Shown: positions 41,932 to 51,679, counted from the first letter of the stretch. The stretch is DNA of 64,000 nucleotides from JAGVPT01 sp964642725 (GCA_964642725.1 CAZXQG010000017.1:1-64000); one strand, 5' to 3'. Program-made: numbers and translations. Notes: a model not told the origin generated them from the sequence alone.

Positions 41932-43020
41932 ATGAAGCTGACCAAACATTTCCTTCGCACAGTCCCGAAAGTCCTCCTGCACGACCATCTCGACGGCGGC
42001 GTCCGTCCACAGACGGTCATCGAACTGGCGCGTGATCAAAAATATGCAAAGCTCCCCACGAAAGACGCCGGCGAGCTTGCCGTATGGTTCCAACGCGGGG
42101 CGCAACGCGGAAGCCTGCCTCTCTTTCTCGAAGGGTTCGACCACACCTGCGGCGTCATGCAAACGGAAGAGGCGCTTGAGCGCGTCGCGTACGAAACACT
42201 CGAGGATATGAAAAATGACGGCGTCGTATATTTGGAGACCCGTTTCGCGCCCGTCTTCCATCAACAAAAAGGACTGCACAACGAAACAATAGTGAAAGCC
42301 GTTCTTCGCGGACTAGAACGAGGGAACAAAGATTTCGGCGTGGAGTATGGACTACTTCTCTGTGCGATGAGGAGCATGGACCCGAAAATATCGCAAGAGA
42401 TTGCAGAACTTGCGGTTGATTTCCGGAACCAGGGAGTCGTTGGTTTTGACCTTGCGGGAGAAGAGGGGGGCTATCCGCCCAAAAAACACATCGATGCGTT
42501 TCACTACATTCAGCGGGAAAACTTTAATATTACCGTTCACGCCGGCGAAGCGTTCGGCAAAGAATCAATTTGGCAGGCGATTCAATGGTGCGGTGCACAT
42601 CGCGTTGGCCATGCTACGCGGCTTATCGAAGACATGAAAGTAAAAGACGGACAGGTGGTGAGCATGGGAACGCTGGCGCAATATGTACTCGACAAACGCA
42701 TTCCGCTCGAAATTTGTCTGACAAGCAACGTCCACACGGGTGCGGTTAGCAGCATCGACGAGCATCCTTTTGGAATCTTTTATCGCTATAAGTTCCGCGT
42801 TACATTGAACACCGACGACCGCTTGATGAGCGGCATAACCTTGACCGACGAGTACTGCACTGCCGCGGAGCATTTCGGACTGACGCTTGAAGAGTTCGAG
42901 AAAATCACCATCAACGCAATGAAGAGTGCCTTCATTCCGTATAAACAGCGTATCGCAATCATTTATGACGTGCTGAAACCGGGATATGCGAAGGCAAGGG
43001 CGGCGATGAAGAAAAAATAG
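41932..43020 (+). CDS. add: Adenosine deaminase
   Basis: Converts adenosine or deoxyadenosine to the inosine form, with one zinc in a TIM barrel. The metal ligands are H17-x-H19 in LLHDHLDGG, the histidine of TVHAGEAFG (with the catalytic Glu), and the aspartates in LNTDDRLMSG; HRVGHATRL supplies the remaining histidine. 362 residues is standard. It is a single gene; the next gene starts 73 bases on, after a repeat. Confidence 0.93.
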   Translation: MKLTKHFLRTVPKVLLHDHLDGGVRPQTVIELARDQKYAKLPTKDAGELAVWFQRGAQRGSLPLFLEGFDHTCGVMQTEEALERVAYETLEDMKNDGVVYLETRFAPVFHQQKGLHNETIVKAVLRGLERGNKDFGVEYGLLLCAMRSMDPKISQEIAELAVDFRNQGVVGFDLAGEEGGYPPKKHIDAFHYIQRENFNITVHAGEAFGKESIWQAIQWCGAHRVGHATRLIEDMKVKDGQVVSMGTLAQYVLDKRIPLEICLTSNVHTGAVSSIDEHPFGIFYRYKFRVTLNTDDRLMSGITLTDEYCTAAEHFGLTLEEFEKITINAMKSAFIPYKQRIAIIYDVLKPGYAKARAAMKKK

Positions 43021-43025
43021 CCTGT

Positions 43026-43078
43026 GATTTCGCTGATGGCGCAGATTCAGCGCAGATTTCAGATTTCGCAGATTTTTA
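43026..43078. repeat. Terminal inverted repeat, left, of the GxxExxY cassette
   Basis: About 53 bases of gatttcgctgatggcgcag/attcagcgcagatttcagat type sequence. Its reverse complement aligns with 43492-43543 at roughly three in four positions. Confidence 0.65.
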
Positions 43079-43093
43079 GAAAGGGGGAAATTC

Positions 43094-43540
43094 ATGAAAG
43101 TGTATCCTGAAAGTAACTATCCAAAAAAGGAGATTACGGAGAAGATCATTAAGGCAGCGTTCGCAGTTCACAACAAATTGGGTTCAGGGTTTGTAGAGAA
43201 GGTTTATGAAAATGCTCTCGCGCAAGAACTGAAACGAAAAGGTCTTAATGTTGAACAGCAAAAACGAATGAACGTAAAATATGGAGGAGAACCGGTCGGA
43301 GAATTCATTGTCGACCTGCTCATCGATAACAGTGTCATTGTGGAACTAAAAGCAGTTCACGCTCTGGAAAAATCGTTCGAAGATAAACTGCTTCATTACT
43401 TGAAAGTCTCCAATCTTCCGGCCGGTCTGCTTTTGAATTTCGGAAGCAGCAGTGTTCAAATCAAAAGAAAGGTATATTCAAACTGTGACATCAAATCTGC
43501 GCAATCTATAATCAGCGCTAAATCCGAGTCATCTGAGTAA
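43094..43540 (+). CDS. GxxExxY protein (PD-(D/E)xK nuclease-like)
   Basis: 148-residue member of the GxxExxY family, named for G32-F-V-E35-K-V-Y38. VGEFIVDLLIDNSVIVELKAV has the D...E-x-K pattern of PD-(D/E)xK nucleases, so nuclease activity is plausible but unproven. GGGGGAA precedes the ATG. The last ~18 residues (DIKSAQSIISAKSESSE) are encoded by the right-hand copy of the flanking inverted repeat, so the gene and its repeats form one cassette. SixA starts 4 bases downstream. Confidence 0.8.
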   Translation: MKVYPESNYPKKEITEKIIKAAFAVHNKLGSGFVEKVYENALAQELKRKGLNVEQQKRMNVKYGGEPVGEFIVDLLIDNSVIVELKAVHALEKSFEDKLLHYLKVSNLPAGLLLNFGSSSVQIKRKVYSNCDIKSAQSIISAKSESSE

Positions 43541-43543
43541 TCA
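43492..43543. repeat. Terminal inverted repeat, right, of the GxxExxY cassette
   Basis: caaatctgcgcaatctataatcagcgc and following bases pair with the left copy at 43026-43078 and overlap the 3' end of the GxxExxY reading frame. Confidence 0.65.
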
Positions 43544-43544
43544 C

Positions 43545-44036
43545 ATGCGACTTTTTATTCTCCGACATGCCGATGCTGAGGCCGAAGGACACAGAAGCGA
43601 CGTCGACAGGGAACTGACGACCGAGGGAATTGCAGAAGCTGAATGCGTTGCAAACGCTGCAAGCATTATGAAGTTGAATTTCACTGCCATTCTCACAAGC
43701 CCGACGGCGCGGTCCAAATCAACGGCGGAGATCATCGCCAAGCAATTCCCCTCTGTTCGCATCCAGGTGATGGAACACCTGTTATCGTCGGCAGAACCGC
43801 AGAATTTGTTTCGAGAACTTCAGTCGTATCCACGCGATAGCCGTCTGCTGCTTGTAACCCACAAACCTTTCATCAGCCGATGCATTGCTAACCTCATCAA
43901 CATGACGAGCGAGTCGAAGATTAGCGTTGGGAAAGCGTCGCTCTCGTGCATCGAGGTCGGATCTCCGGTGCAACACGGGGCCGGAGTTCTGCTCTGGATC
44001 CTTACCAACGAGCAAATGCAATTGGTGAGAAAATAA
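43545..44036 (+). CDS. SixA-type phosphohistidine phosphatase, second copy
   Basis: 163 residues: LFILRHADAEAEGH (R-H signature with Ala for Gly after it), ILTSPTARSKSTAEIIAK, and LLLVTHKPFISRCIANLI with the second catalytic His. Paralogue of the gene at 29803. Starts 4 bases after the GxxExxY stop; 200 bases later comes glucan phosphorylase. Substrate unknown. Confidence 0.85.
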   Translation: MRLFILRHADAEAEGHRSDVDRELTTEGIAEAECVANAASIMKLNFTAILTSPTARSKSTAEIIAKQFPSVRIQVMEHLLSSAEPQNLFRELQSYPRDSRLLLVTHKPFISRCIANLINMTSESKISVGKASLSCIEVGSPVQHGAGVLLWILTNEQMQLVRK

Positions 44037-44236
44037 TCCTGGCCCCCTTCCGTCAGTAGCTGTCGGCCGCCTTATCCGAGAGGCCGCAGCTTTCTGAAAT
44101 GATTGGCATGGTAAATCACCAGGGTGTCCGAACCTCTCCAATCCGTCTCACTCTCCAAAATTCCTGGATTTTCTCGCTTTTTTTTTACTTATTATGGTTT
44201 GCCAATCTCCAACCATTCACTAATGAATAGGCAGAA

Positions 44237-46354
44237 ATGAGCGATAAAGCATTCGCACTTGATTCGTCTCTCTTGTTAGAAAAACTAAAGTCACTTTCGC
44301 AAAATTTATGGTGGTCGTGGAATTTTGAGGCCCAATCAATTTTCAGGGACCTCTCGCCGCAGGTGTGGGAACGGACGCATCACAATCCGGTGGCAGTCCT
44401 TTCAGAAATGTCGAATGAAGAAGTAGCGGCCCGAATCGGCAATAGTGAATTTGCTGAAAGAATACAATCTGCCTGGAACAGCTTCGACGCGTATATGCGC
44501 AGCAAGAAAAGCTGGGCATCGTCGGAAGCGATAACGCTGAAGGGACCGGTCGCGTATTTCAGCGCCGAATTTGGTTTTCATGAGAGCTTGAGAACGTATT
44601 CGGGCGGGCTTGGCATTCTCGCCGGCGACCACACAAAATCGGCGAGCGATCTTGGATTGCCGTTTGTGAGCGTTTCCCTTTTTTATCGCCAGGGATATTT
44701 CGAACAACGCATTGCGGCAGACGGCTGGCAAAACGAGCAGTATGTTTCTGCCGACCCGGCAAAACTTCCGTTGAACATTGTCACGGACGAAAATGGAGAG
44801 CCGGTGCGATGCGCAGTTCACATCGGGTTCAGCACAGTGCGATTCCATGCGTGGCGGTTAGACGTTGGACGCAGCGTCGTCTATCTGCTCGACACCAATG
44901 TGAAGGAGAACGAAGAGCGGTTCCGCGACCTTACGGCACATGTCTACGGCGGCGACAGCACTACCCGCATTGCCCAGGAAATTATTCTTGGTGTCGGCGG
45001 AGTGCGATTGCTGCGTGCATTGAACATTCACCCGTCGACCTTCCACATGAATGAAGGACATTCAGCATTTCTCACGCTTGAACTTTTGCGGGAAGCTATG
45101 GAAAAGAACGGCGATGCGCGCATCGCCGCAGAAAACGTTAAGCGACAATGCGTCTTCACGACTCATACGCCGGTCCCGGCAGGACACGACCGGTTTCCAA
45201 AAGATCTGATGGAACACTCATTTTCATCGATGACCAAAGCGATGAAAATTCCCATTGAAGAACTGATGAAGTACGGACGGATCGACGCCAACAATGACAC
45301 CGAAGCGTTTTGCATGACCGTTCTCGCTCTGAAAATGTCGCGTGCGGCAAACGGCGTCAGCGAACTGCACGGACAGGTCAGCCGAGATATGTGGAGGCCG
45401 TTGTACCCCGATCTTCGGGCGGACAGCGTCCCCATCGGTCATATCACCAACGGCGTGCATATCGGCGGCTGGCTGAATGAAAAATCAGCGCACTTCTGGA
45501 AGACGCATCTCGGGAAAGAATGGCAAGAACACTATCTCGACGGTGAGTTCTGGGAAAAAGCAAGCCAGAGAAAAGCGGTTTCAGATGCTGCACTATGGTC
45601 CCTGCGGTATGAGCTGCGAAGGGATCTTGTAGAATTCGCCCGGCATACGCTGCGCTCGCAGCATTCGCGTTTCGGCAATGGCACCGCAGTGTATGAAAAA
45701 GTCTTGAACCCCGACGTTCTCACGATCGGATTTTCCCGCCGCTTTGCAACATACAAACGTGCGCCGCTGCTTTTTGCCAACCTCGAGCGCACAATCGAAT
45801 TGTTCAACGATGAAAATCGGCCGGTTCAATTGATTTTTTCCGGGAAAGCACACCCGCGCGACGATGAGGGAAAAAAATTTATCAAACACGTCATCGATCT
45901 GACAAACAATCCGCGTCTCTTCGGAAAAGTCGTCTTCCTGGAAAATTACGACATCAATGTTGCAAGGCACCTCGTGGCGGGAGCCGACGTATGGCTGAAC
46001 AACCCGCGACGTCCGCTGGAAGCGAGCGGAACAAGCGGGCAAAAAGTGGCGATCCACGGAGGGCTGAATTGCAGCATCATGGACGGCTGGTGGCGTGAAG
46101 CATTCGACGACACGAACGGCTGGGCTATCGGAAAAGATGAATCGCCGGCGGTAGCCGAACAGCAGGACATCAACGATGCGGAAGACCTTTTTTCAGTGAT
46201 CAAGAACCAAATTGTTCCTGAGTTCTACCAGCGCAACAAAAAGAATATACCCCACGTGTGGCTGCAGCGGATCCGGCGGTCAATTGCAACGCTCGTCCCG
46301 AAATACAACACCCACCGTATGGTGGCGGAGTACGTCAAGAAATATTACGTTTGA
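44237..46354 (+). CDS. glgP: Alpha-glucan phosphorylase
   Basis: Releases glucose-1-phosphate from glycogen or maltodextrin, using PLP. 705 residues of the short GT35 subclass. NLWWSWNFEAQSIFRDL at the N-terminus, YFSAEFGFHESLRTYSGGLG, FHMNEGHSAFLTLELL, THTPVPAGHDRF, FSRRFATYKRA, and the PLP site EASGTSGQKVAIHGG with its lysine. C-terminus is complete. No other glycogen gene is adjacent; two small ORFs follow downstream. Confidence 0.93.
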   Translation: MSDKAFALDSSLLLEKLKSLSQNLWWSWNFEAQSIFRDLSPQVWERTHHNPVAVLSEMSNEEVAARIGNSEFAERIQSAWNSFDAYMRSKKSWASSEAITLKGPVAYFSAEFGFHESLRTYSGGLGILAGDHTKSASDLGLPFVSVSLFYRQGYFEQRIAADGWQNEQYVSADPAKLPLNIVTDENGEPVRCAVHIGFSTVRFHAWRLDVGRSVVYLLDTNVKENEERFRDLTAHVYGGDSTTRIAQEIILGVGGVRLLRALNIHPSTFHMNEGHSAFLTLELLREAMEKNGDARIAAENVKRQCVFTTHTPVPAGHDRFPKDLMEHSFSSMTKAMKIPIEELMKYGRIDANNDTEAFCMTVLALKMSRAANGVSELHGQVSRDMWRPLYPDLRADSVPIGHITNGVHIGGWLNEKSAHFWKTHLGKEWQEHYLDGEFWEKASQRKAVSDAALWSLRYELRRDLVEFARHTLRSQHSRFGNGTAVYEKVLNPDVLTIGFSRRFATYKRAPLLFANLERTIELFNDENRPVQLIFSGKAHPRDDEGKKFIKHVIDLTNNPRLFGKVVFLENYDINVARHLVAGADVWLNNPRRPLEASGTSGQKVAIHGGLNCSIMDGWWREAFDDTNGWAIGKDESPAVAEQQDINDAEDLFSVIKNQIVPEFYQRNKKNIPHVWLQRIRRSIATLVPKYNTHRMVAEYVKKYYV

Positions 46355-46449
46355 TGTCGTACTGGGAACTACGGATATAAAAAGTTTGATAACAGGCACA
46401 ACTTTTTCTCTGTATCTTCGTTTATTATAGGAGAGAGGAGGAAAAGAGT

Positions 46450-46599
46450 ATGAAAACATCATATGGTTTTGATAATCTTTCGCAGGAGGAACGTCAAGCG
46501 ATTGAAGAACTTTTGCTGGAAGAGATGGAAAAACAACAATGGGATGCGATCACATACTCTGTTATCCTTGCCGAGGAAGTGATTCTCCCGCTGCAATAA
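46450..46599 (+). CDS. Small acidic protein, 49 aa
   Basis: Too short for standard calling, but preceded by GGAGAGAGGAGG, one of the best ribosome sites in the window, 8 bases before ATG. The product is strongly acidic and helical (LSQEERQAIEELLLEEMEKQ). Not recognised. It starts 95 bases after glgP and 3 bases before the next small gene; the two are probably one unit. Confidence 0.55.
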   Translation: MKTSYGFDNLSQEERQAIEELLLEEMEKQQWDAITYSVILAEEVILPLQ

Positions 46600-46602
46600 A
46601 TC

Positions 46603-46758
46603 ATGAGGACTATGCTTAAAATCATAACGTGGACTGCGGTCATTGCGGGAATTGTCACGCTCCCTTTCTTGCTCCGGAAGCGGCACAAACAACTGCACTA
46701 TCGTGATATCAATGTCCGTTACGACATTGACGATTACATTTCGGAAATCAGTCTGTAA
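46603..46758 (+). CDS. Small membrane protein, 51 aa
   Basis: Begins MRTMLKIITWTAVIAGIVTL: a single hydrophobic segment, then basic RKRHKQ and an acidic tail ending DIDDYISEISL. Spaced 3 bases from the 49-residue ORF, which supplies translational coupling. Unknown function; convergent with pyruvate kinase (23-base gap). Confidence 0.5.
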   Translation: MRTMLKIITWTAVIAGIVTLPFLLRKRHKQLHYRDINVRYDIDDYISEISL

Positions 46759-46781
46759 TTCTGAAAAAACCGCGGACTTTT

Positions 46782-48224
46782 CTACGATATTTTTTCCACC
46801 TTCACCATATTTGTCGTGCCGCGTGCAAGAAGAGGAATGCCGGCGGTCATGACGATATAATCCCCTTTGTTTACATAACCCGACTTGACAAGTTCCTGCT
46901 GGATGGTCGCCAGCGTCGTATCGGTGTCGCCAATATTCGGCACCAGAATCGATCGAACCCCCCACACCAAATTCAATCTTCGTCTGATGCGCTCACGGTC
47001 CGTTACCGCAATGATTTTGCCGTACGGCCTGTACTTCGCGATCGTCTTTGCGGTCTCTCCCGAGTGAGTGATCGGAACGATGGCGGCCGCCCCTATTTGT
47101 TTCGCCAGAACGCATGCAGCGCGGCCGAGCGCTTTGAAAACTTCGGCCTGCCTGTTGCTTATTTCATCAGGAAGGTCGAGCTGATCACGGTACGCTTCCT
47201 CAGCCCGGCGAATAATTGAATCCATCATCCGCACAACCTCAACAACGTACTTTCCAACGGACGTTTCGCCGCTCAGCATTACGGCATCGGCGCCGTCGAG
47301 CACGCCGTTGGCAACGTCGTTCGCCTCAGCGCGCGTGGGGCGCGGATTTTCAATCATCGATTCCAGCATCTGTGTCGCTATGATCACCGGCTTGCCGGCG
47401 GCGTTCGCTTTCTTGCAGATCATCTTTTGAGCTATCGGGACATCTTCCGTCGCACACTCAACACCAAGGTCGCCCCGCGCCACCATGATTGCATCGGCTT
47501 CATGTATAATCTCATCGATGTTCTGCAGCGCTTCCCGCTTTTCGATCTTTGCGATGATGGGCAGCCTCTTCCCTTTATCGATTTTCGAAATAATGAACTT
47601 CCTCAGCCGGCGTATATCTTCCCCCGTGCGGACGAAAGAAAGTGCGACGTAATCAATGTCGTTCGCGATGCCGAACTCAAGGTCCTCAATGTCTTTTTCA
47701 GTCAACGACGGCGCGCTCACTGCCACACCCGGCAAATTAATGCCTTTGTGCTCTTTTAGGATTCCTCCATGGACGACCTCGGTCACGACATCGGTTGCGG
47801 TCGCTTTGAGAACCTTCAGCTGCAGCAGACCGTCGTCCATCAGAATCGTATCGCCGGGCTTTACATCTTTCGGCAAATTCTGGTACGTCGTCGAAACACG
47901 CTCTTCATTCCCGGCAATTTCGTTAATTGTAATCGTGAATTGCGAGCCGTCGCGCAGCCGTACTTCGGGTGAGACAAGCTTTCCCGTCCTGATCTTCGGC
48001 CCTTGCAGGTCCTGAAGAATGGCAATCGGCTCACCCACCTTTTCCGCCGCACTACGGACGGCCTTCATCGCAGCAAGATGTTCCTCGTGCGTTCCGTGTG
48101 AAAAATTAAGGCGCGCAACGTCCATCCCTGCCTGTATCATGTTTTCGATGACGTCAACCGCGGATGAAGCGGGGCCGAGAGTGCAGACAATTTTTGTTCT
48201 TCCATACACAGCATGAAGTTCCAT
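46782..48224 (-). CDS. pyk: Pyruvate kinase
   Basis: Last step of glycolysis: PEP + ADP gives pyruvate + ATP. RTKIVCTLGPASSAVDVI at the N-terminus, MDVARLNFSHGTHEEH, the active-site IIAKIEKREALQNIDEII and GDLGVE, and VIIATQMLESMI. I chose ATG 48224 (480 residues), preceded by AAAGGA, over an upstream in-frame start that would add 37 unconserved residues inside the penicillin acylase gene. No C-terminal PEP-synthase-like extension is present. Confidence 0.95.
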   Translation of the reverse strand: MELHAVYGRTKIVCTLGPASSAVDVIENMIQAGMDVARLNFSHGTHEEHLAAMKAVRSAAEKVGEPIAILQDLQGPKIRTGKLVSPEVRLRDGSQFTITINEIAGNEERVSTTYQNLPKDVKPGDTILMDDGLLQLKVLKATATDVVTEVVHGGILKEHKGINLPGVAVSAPSLTEKDIEDLEFGIANDIDYVALSFVRTGEDIRRLRKFIISKIDKGKRLPIIAKIEKREALQNIDEIIHEADAIMVARGDLGVECATEDVPIAQKMICKKANAAGKPVIIATQMLESMIENPRPTRAEANDVANGVLDGADAVMLSGETSVGKYVVEVVRMMDSIIRRAEEAYRDQLDLPDEISNRQAEVFKALGRAACVLAKQIGAAAIVPITHSGETAKTIAKYRPYGKIIAVTDRERIRRRLNLVWGVRSILVPNIGDTDTTLATIQQELVKSGYVNKGDYIVMTAGIPLLARGTTNMVKVEKIS

Positions 48225-48241
48225 TGGATTATTGTCCTTTG

Positions 48242-50653
48242 TCAATTGGAAGGAAGGAGATGCAGCGTGTGTTTCGTTATTTCCGCGACAAGGATGCTGT
48301 CTATCGGCATCACGTGGTATTCCCCGCTCAGCCACAACGGCGTTTGATCGGAATAGTGTTCATGCATCGGCTGTCCCGATTCGCCCGTCGGAATAATCGA
48401 ACGCGCTCCATTGAGGTCCGCGAAATCGACGATTTGACGCATCGACGGCCCCAGCGTCACCTGGTATGGAGCAGCCAAATAATATTCTCCGTTGTTGAGC
48501 GTCGTTCCCGATCCCCCCACGGGGAAAGGACCAATGTTGAAAACGGAACCGAGGGGGGGCTGCGAACCAAACGGATGCTGAAACGTGAGTGTATGGAGCA
48601 GCCCCCATTGCCATGTCTTCATCTCTCCGCCGAGCGAGGCCTTTAATTCCTGAATTGCTTCTCCTAAACTCTTTCTGATAACATCATCGCGCGTTTCGAT
48701 GCGCGGCGTTGCCGGATCGTCAAACCACCAGGATGAAGGATTCCGCAGCAACGCAGGGACTGTACGATACGGAATGTTGGCAATGGAGATATATTTTTGG
48801 AACAACGCCTCCCCCATTTTATCCTGAAAAATGTTCTTCAGCAAGTGTGTAAAGAAAACGTGAAAGAGCGTCGTCGGCACGTCGTCTTTTGCCAGCTGGA
48901 AGTGCCAGTTTCGAAAATAGCTCAGTGCGGTTTGAATGTCGGCGCTTACGACTGCCGTCGAATCATACGCATGGAGGATATACGGCGTCGTTTCCCGAGC
49001 GAAATAGGAAAAGTAGTCACACTGAATTCGTTCAAAATCTTCAACAGAGAGTTTTTCCTGTTTGCGCAGTAGTTCGTCAAGCCGCTGAATGCGCGACGGC
49101 GGCTCCCATAGGTTTGAGATATGGTACGGATATGAGTTGTCGGTCATTTTATTGTTGGCAGTGGCAATAAAATGCTGCGGAGGATTGTACATGGACGGCA
49201 AACGGTCGAACGGAACAAATCCATTCCAATCATACTGACCGGTCCAACCCGGCATTGGGAGCGTCGGGTTTTGCGCCGAGCGGATCGGCAGACGGACGCC
49301 GGCAAGGTAGCCGATGTTTCCGTCGATGTCGGCATAAACAAAATTCTGCCCCGGAACGGTAAATTCTCTAACGCCGTTTTTAAACTCGTTCCAATTATTT
49401 GCCTTGTTGATGAGCACCAATGAGTATAATTCATCGCTGACATCTTGTCCGGTCCATCGCATTGACACCAACACGTCTTTCGTAATCGACCCAACAGGGT
49501 TCACATCATTAATAATCGGGCCATGATTGGTAGATTTGACCGTGAGGATGACCGTCGAGGAATCTTTCACCACAATGGTATCCTGCGTTACTGTCATCGG
49601 ACTCCATGCATCCCGGAAAAAATATTCCCCCGAGGAATTAGTCATCTCAAAATAGAAATCGGCATCGTCAGCCATAACAGCGGTCAATCCCCACGCGATA
49701 CGCTGATTATGGCCGATTACAACCATCGGTGTCCCGGGAAGCGACACTCCCGCGACATCGAAGTCACCGCCGTGGAGATGAAGTTCATACCATTTTGATG
49801 GAGCTGAGAAACCAAGATGCGGGTCGTTGGCGAGCATCGCTTTCCCGGAAACGGATTTCTGAGGGCCGACAGCCCAGGCATTGCTTCCGATGTGCGTTCC
49901 GGTTGTTCCGTAAAACATTCTGAACGCCTGGTCGACGTCGATAAACGTAAGCAGGTTGTCAGAAAATAGTTTAGCGCGCAGTTCCTTCGGGACGATAACA
50001 GGGATATTTTCAGGATAGGTCGGAAAGATCTCGTTCGCTTTCTCTTCGCCGAACGTTTTATACAAATCCCCCAGCACCAAGTCGACGTACCAAGAAATAT
50101 TCAACTCCCATGCCATCATCCGCGCAACGAGAAGAGAATGGATCGGCTTCCATTCTTCAGGAGTGTAGTTCAACATATCGAACTCAACCGGGTATTTGCC
50201 GCGGTGTGTTGTGATGAATGCGTTCACCCCGTCGGCATACGCCTGAAGAATGCGGCGGGATTCAGGATGCAGATTATGCTCAAGCTTATCGGCGATCTGC
50301 TTCATCCCGACTGTCCGGAACAATTTATCAAACTTTAATGTGGACGAACCGAAAACTTCGGACAATCGTCCCTCGCCGGCCCGGCGGGAAACGTCCATTT
50401 GCCACAAGCGGTCCTGCGCATGAACGTAGCCTTGGGCAAAAAAGAGGTCATGTTCATTTCCCGCAAAGATGTGCGGGATTCCAAACTCATCGCGTTGTAT
50501 CGCAACGGGGTTTTGTAAACCTCCGACAATGAGAGTGCCATCCACCGCGGGAAACGACTTCGTCACTAGATATCGAAGGAGGAGAAGCGTGACGAGCGCA
50601 ATAACAACCAGCGAGCCGACAATTCCGCTGACAATTTTAAATTTGGATCGCAT
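48242..50653 (-). CDS. Penicillin acylase family protein (Ntn hydrolase)
   Basis: 803 residues, membrane-anchored by an N-terminal segment (about 9-30), facing the periplasm. Alpha part about 33-250, linker, then the beta chain starting at the self-cleaving nucleophile S257 in HIGSNAWAVGP, followed by MLANDPHLGFSAPSKWYEL and FPGTPMVVIGHN-type blocks. Could cleave N-acyl homoserine lactones, penicillins or other amides; substrate is unknown. It ends 17 bases before pyk on the same strand. Confidence 0.88.
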   Translation of the reverse strand: MRSKFKIVSGIVGSLVVIALVTLLLLRYLVTKSFPAVDGTLIVGGLQNPVAIQRDEFGIPHIFAGNEHDLFFAQGYVHAQDRLWQMDVSRRAGEGRLSEVFGSSTLKFDKLFRTVGMKQIADKLEHNLHPESRRILQAYADGVNAFITTHRGKYPVEFDMLNYTPEEWKPIHSLLVARMMAWELNISWYVDLVLGDLYKTFGEEKANEIFPTYPENIPVIVPKELRAKLFSDNLLTFIDVDQAFRMFYGTTGTHIGSNAWAVGPQKSVSGKAMLANDPHLGFSAPSKWYELHLHGGDFDVAGVSLPGTPMVVIGHNQRIAWGLTAVMADDADFYFEMTNSSGEYFFRDAWSPMTVTQDTIVVKDSSTVILTVKSTNHGPIINDVNPVGSITKDVLVSMRWTGQDVSDELYSLVLINKANNWNEFKNGVREFTVPGQNFVYADIDGNIGYLAGVRLPIRSAQNPTLPMPGWTGQYDWNGFVPFDRLPSMYNPPQHFIATANNKMTDNSYPYHISNLWEPPSRIQRLDELLRKQEKLSVEDFERIQCDYFSYFARETTPYILHAYDSTAVVSADIQTALSYFRNWHFQLAKDDVPTTLFHVFFTHLLKNIFQDKMGEALFQKYISIANIPYRTVPALLRNPSSWWFDDPATPRIETRDDVIRKSLGEAIQELKASLGGEMKTWQWGLLHTLTFQHPFGSQPPLGSVFNIGPFPVGGSGTTLNNGEYYLAAPYQVTLGPSMRQIVDFADLNGARSIIPTGESGQPMHEHYSDQTPLWLSGEYHVMPIDSILVAEITKHTLHLLPSN

Positions 50654-50760
50654 AAATATTCTTGGAGGAGAACTCTACATATACCGATTTTTAGAATTTC
50701 GGACTTAGGTATCAGGATTTCACCGCTCAGTTTCTCATGCAACTCCGTGCATGACGCCGG

Positions 50761-51564
50761 CTAGTTTTTTAGAAGAAGAGGCAGGTTCCACTCAACCAAG
50801 TACCTCCGAAAAGCCGCGGCCGGAAGCTGGACCAGCAAAGGATGTTCTTCAGGGTCGAGCCATTGCATAAGAAACAGCAGATTCCTCTCACCCATCGCTG
50901 TACATCCTGACGTCGCGGAACTGTCGAAGCTAATAAGATGCAGGAAGATACAACTTCCTTTCCCCGGAATCGAGTGCGGATTATGCCTGACGACAATCCC
51001 GTACTTGTAGTACCCCGAATCCGGTCTCATCGCTTCCGAAGATTTCCACGGGAGCCTGCCCGCAGAATCTCTTTTGACCTCGTCTTCGGCGATAAGCGAA
51101 TTGTAAAACACGGAGCCGGTGTCGTCAACACAATGAAGCACTTTGGTCGCTCGGCGGTACGGGAAACGAATTCCGGAGGGAGGGACAGAGTCGTATCCGA
51201 AAAAATCTCCCAGCTCGAAAACGCCGGCGGGAGAGCGACGGTCGCCTTCTGCTTTTGTCCGTTCTCCCGGAGGATTTGTGTGAAGGCCTAATCCCCATGC
51301 AAGGCCTGAATCCGCAAGGATTACTTTCCACGGAATATTGTATTGTGTCCATCCCTCATCGGTGCGGTTGAACAGGTACATTGCACCGGCAGTTGAATTC
51401 CAGTCCGGAGCCACAACGAGCACCAATTGCATGGCATTCTCAATTTGGGCAGCGCAGGGAGAAACAGGGAAAAAAACCGAGAGAAGGAAAACAGTGAAGA
51501 CCGTTCCGCCAAAACGGATCACGTTAAAAAGACGATGGTGCATTGTTTTGACATTCGAGGACAT
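50761..51564 (-). CDS. L,D-transpeptidase (YkuD-like) protein
   Basis: 267 residues with an N-terminal signal peptide (about 20-40, PVSPCAAQ). The YkuD-type active site is GKGSCIFLHLIS with H209 and SATSGCTAMG with C221; upstream TKAEGDRRSPAGVFELGD is the conserved strand. Such enzymes form 3-3 crosslinks in peptidoglycan or anchor proteins to it in the periplasm; YafK/ErfK versus hydrolytic function is not decided. Divergent from the tRNA-Pro gene. Confidence 0.8.
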   Translation of the reverse strand: MSSNVKTMHHRLFNVIRFGGTVFTVFLLSVFFPVSPCAAQIENAMQLVLVVAPDWNSTAGAMYLFNRTDEGWTQYNIPWKVILADSGLAWGLGLHTNPPGERTKAEGDRRSPAGVFELGDFFGYDSVPPSGIRFPYRRATKVLHCVDDTGSVFYNSLIAEDEVKRDSAGRLPWKSSEAMRPDSGYYKYGIVVRHNPHSIPGKGSCIFLHLISFDSSATSGCTAMGERNLLFLMQWLDPEEHPLLVQLPAAAFRRYLVEWNLPLLLKN

Positions 51565-51604
51565 AATTCGTACATTGACGTTGGTAAAAAATTCAGTTTG
51601 AAGA

Positions 51605-51679
51605 CGGAACGTAGCGCAGCCTGGCTAGCGCACTACCTTGGGGTGGTAGGGGTCGCGGGTTCGAATCCCGCCGTTCCGA
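51605..51679 (+). tRNA. tRNA-Pro (GGG)
   Basis: Acceptor CGGAACG/CGTTCCG with discriminator A, D-arm TAGCGCAGCCTGGCTAGCGCA, anticodon stem CTACC/GGTAG with loop TTGGGGT (anticodon GGG), T-arm CGCGGGTTCGAATCCCGC. No encoded CCA. Its 3' part is duplicated at 52240-52292. Confidence 0.95.

Noticed and set aside
46352..46420. Terminator after glgP
   Set aside because: aaaaagtttg and caactttttc pair for only about 8 bases around a long loop; too weak to call.
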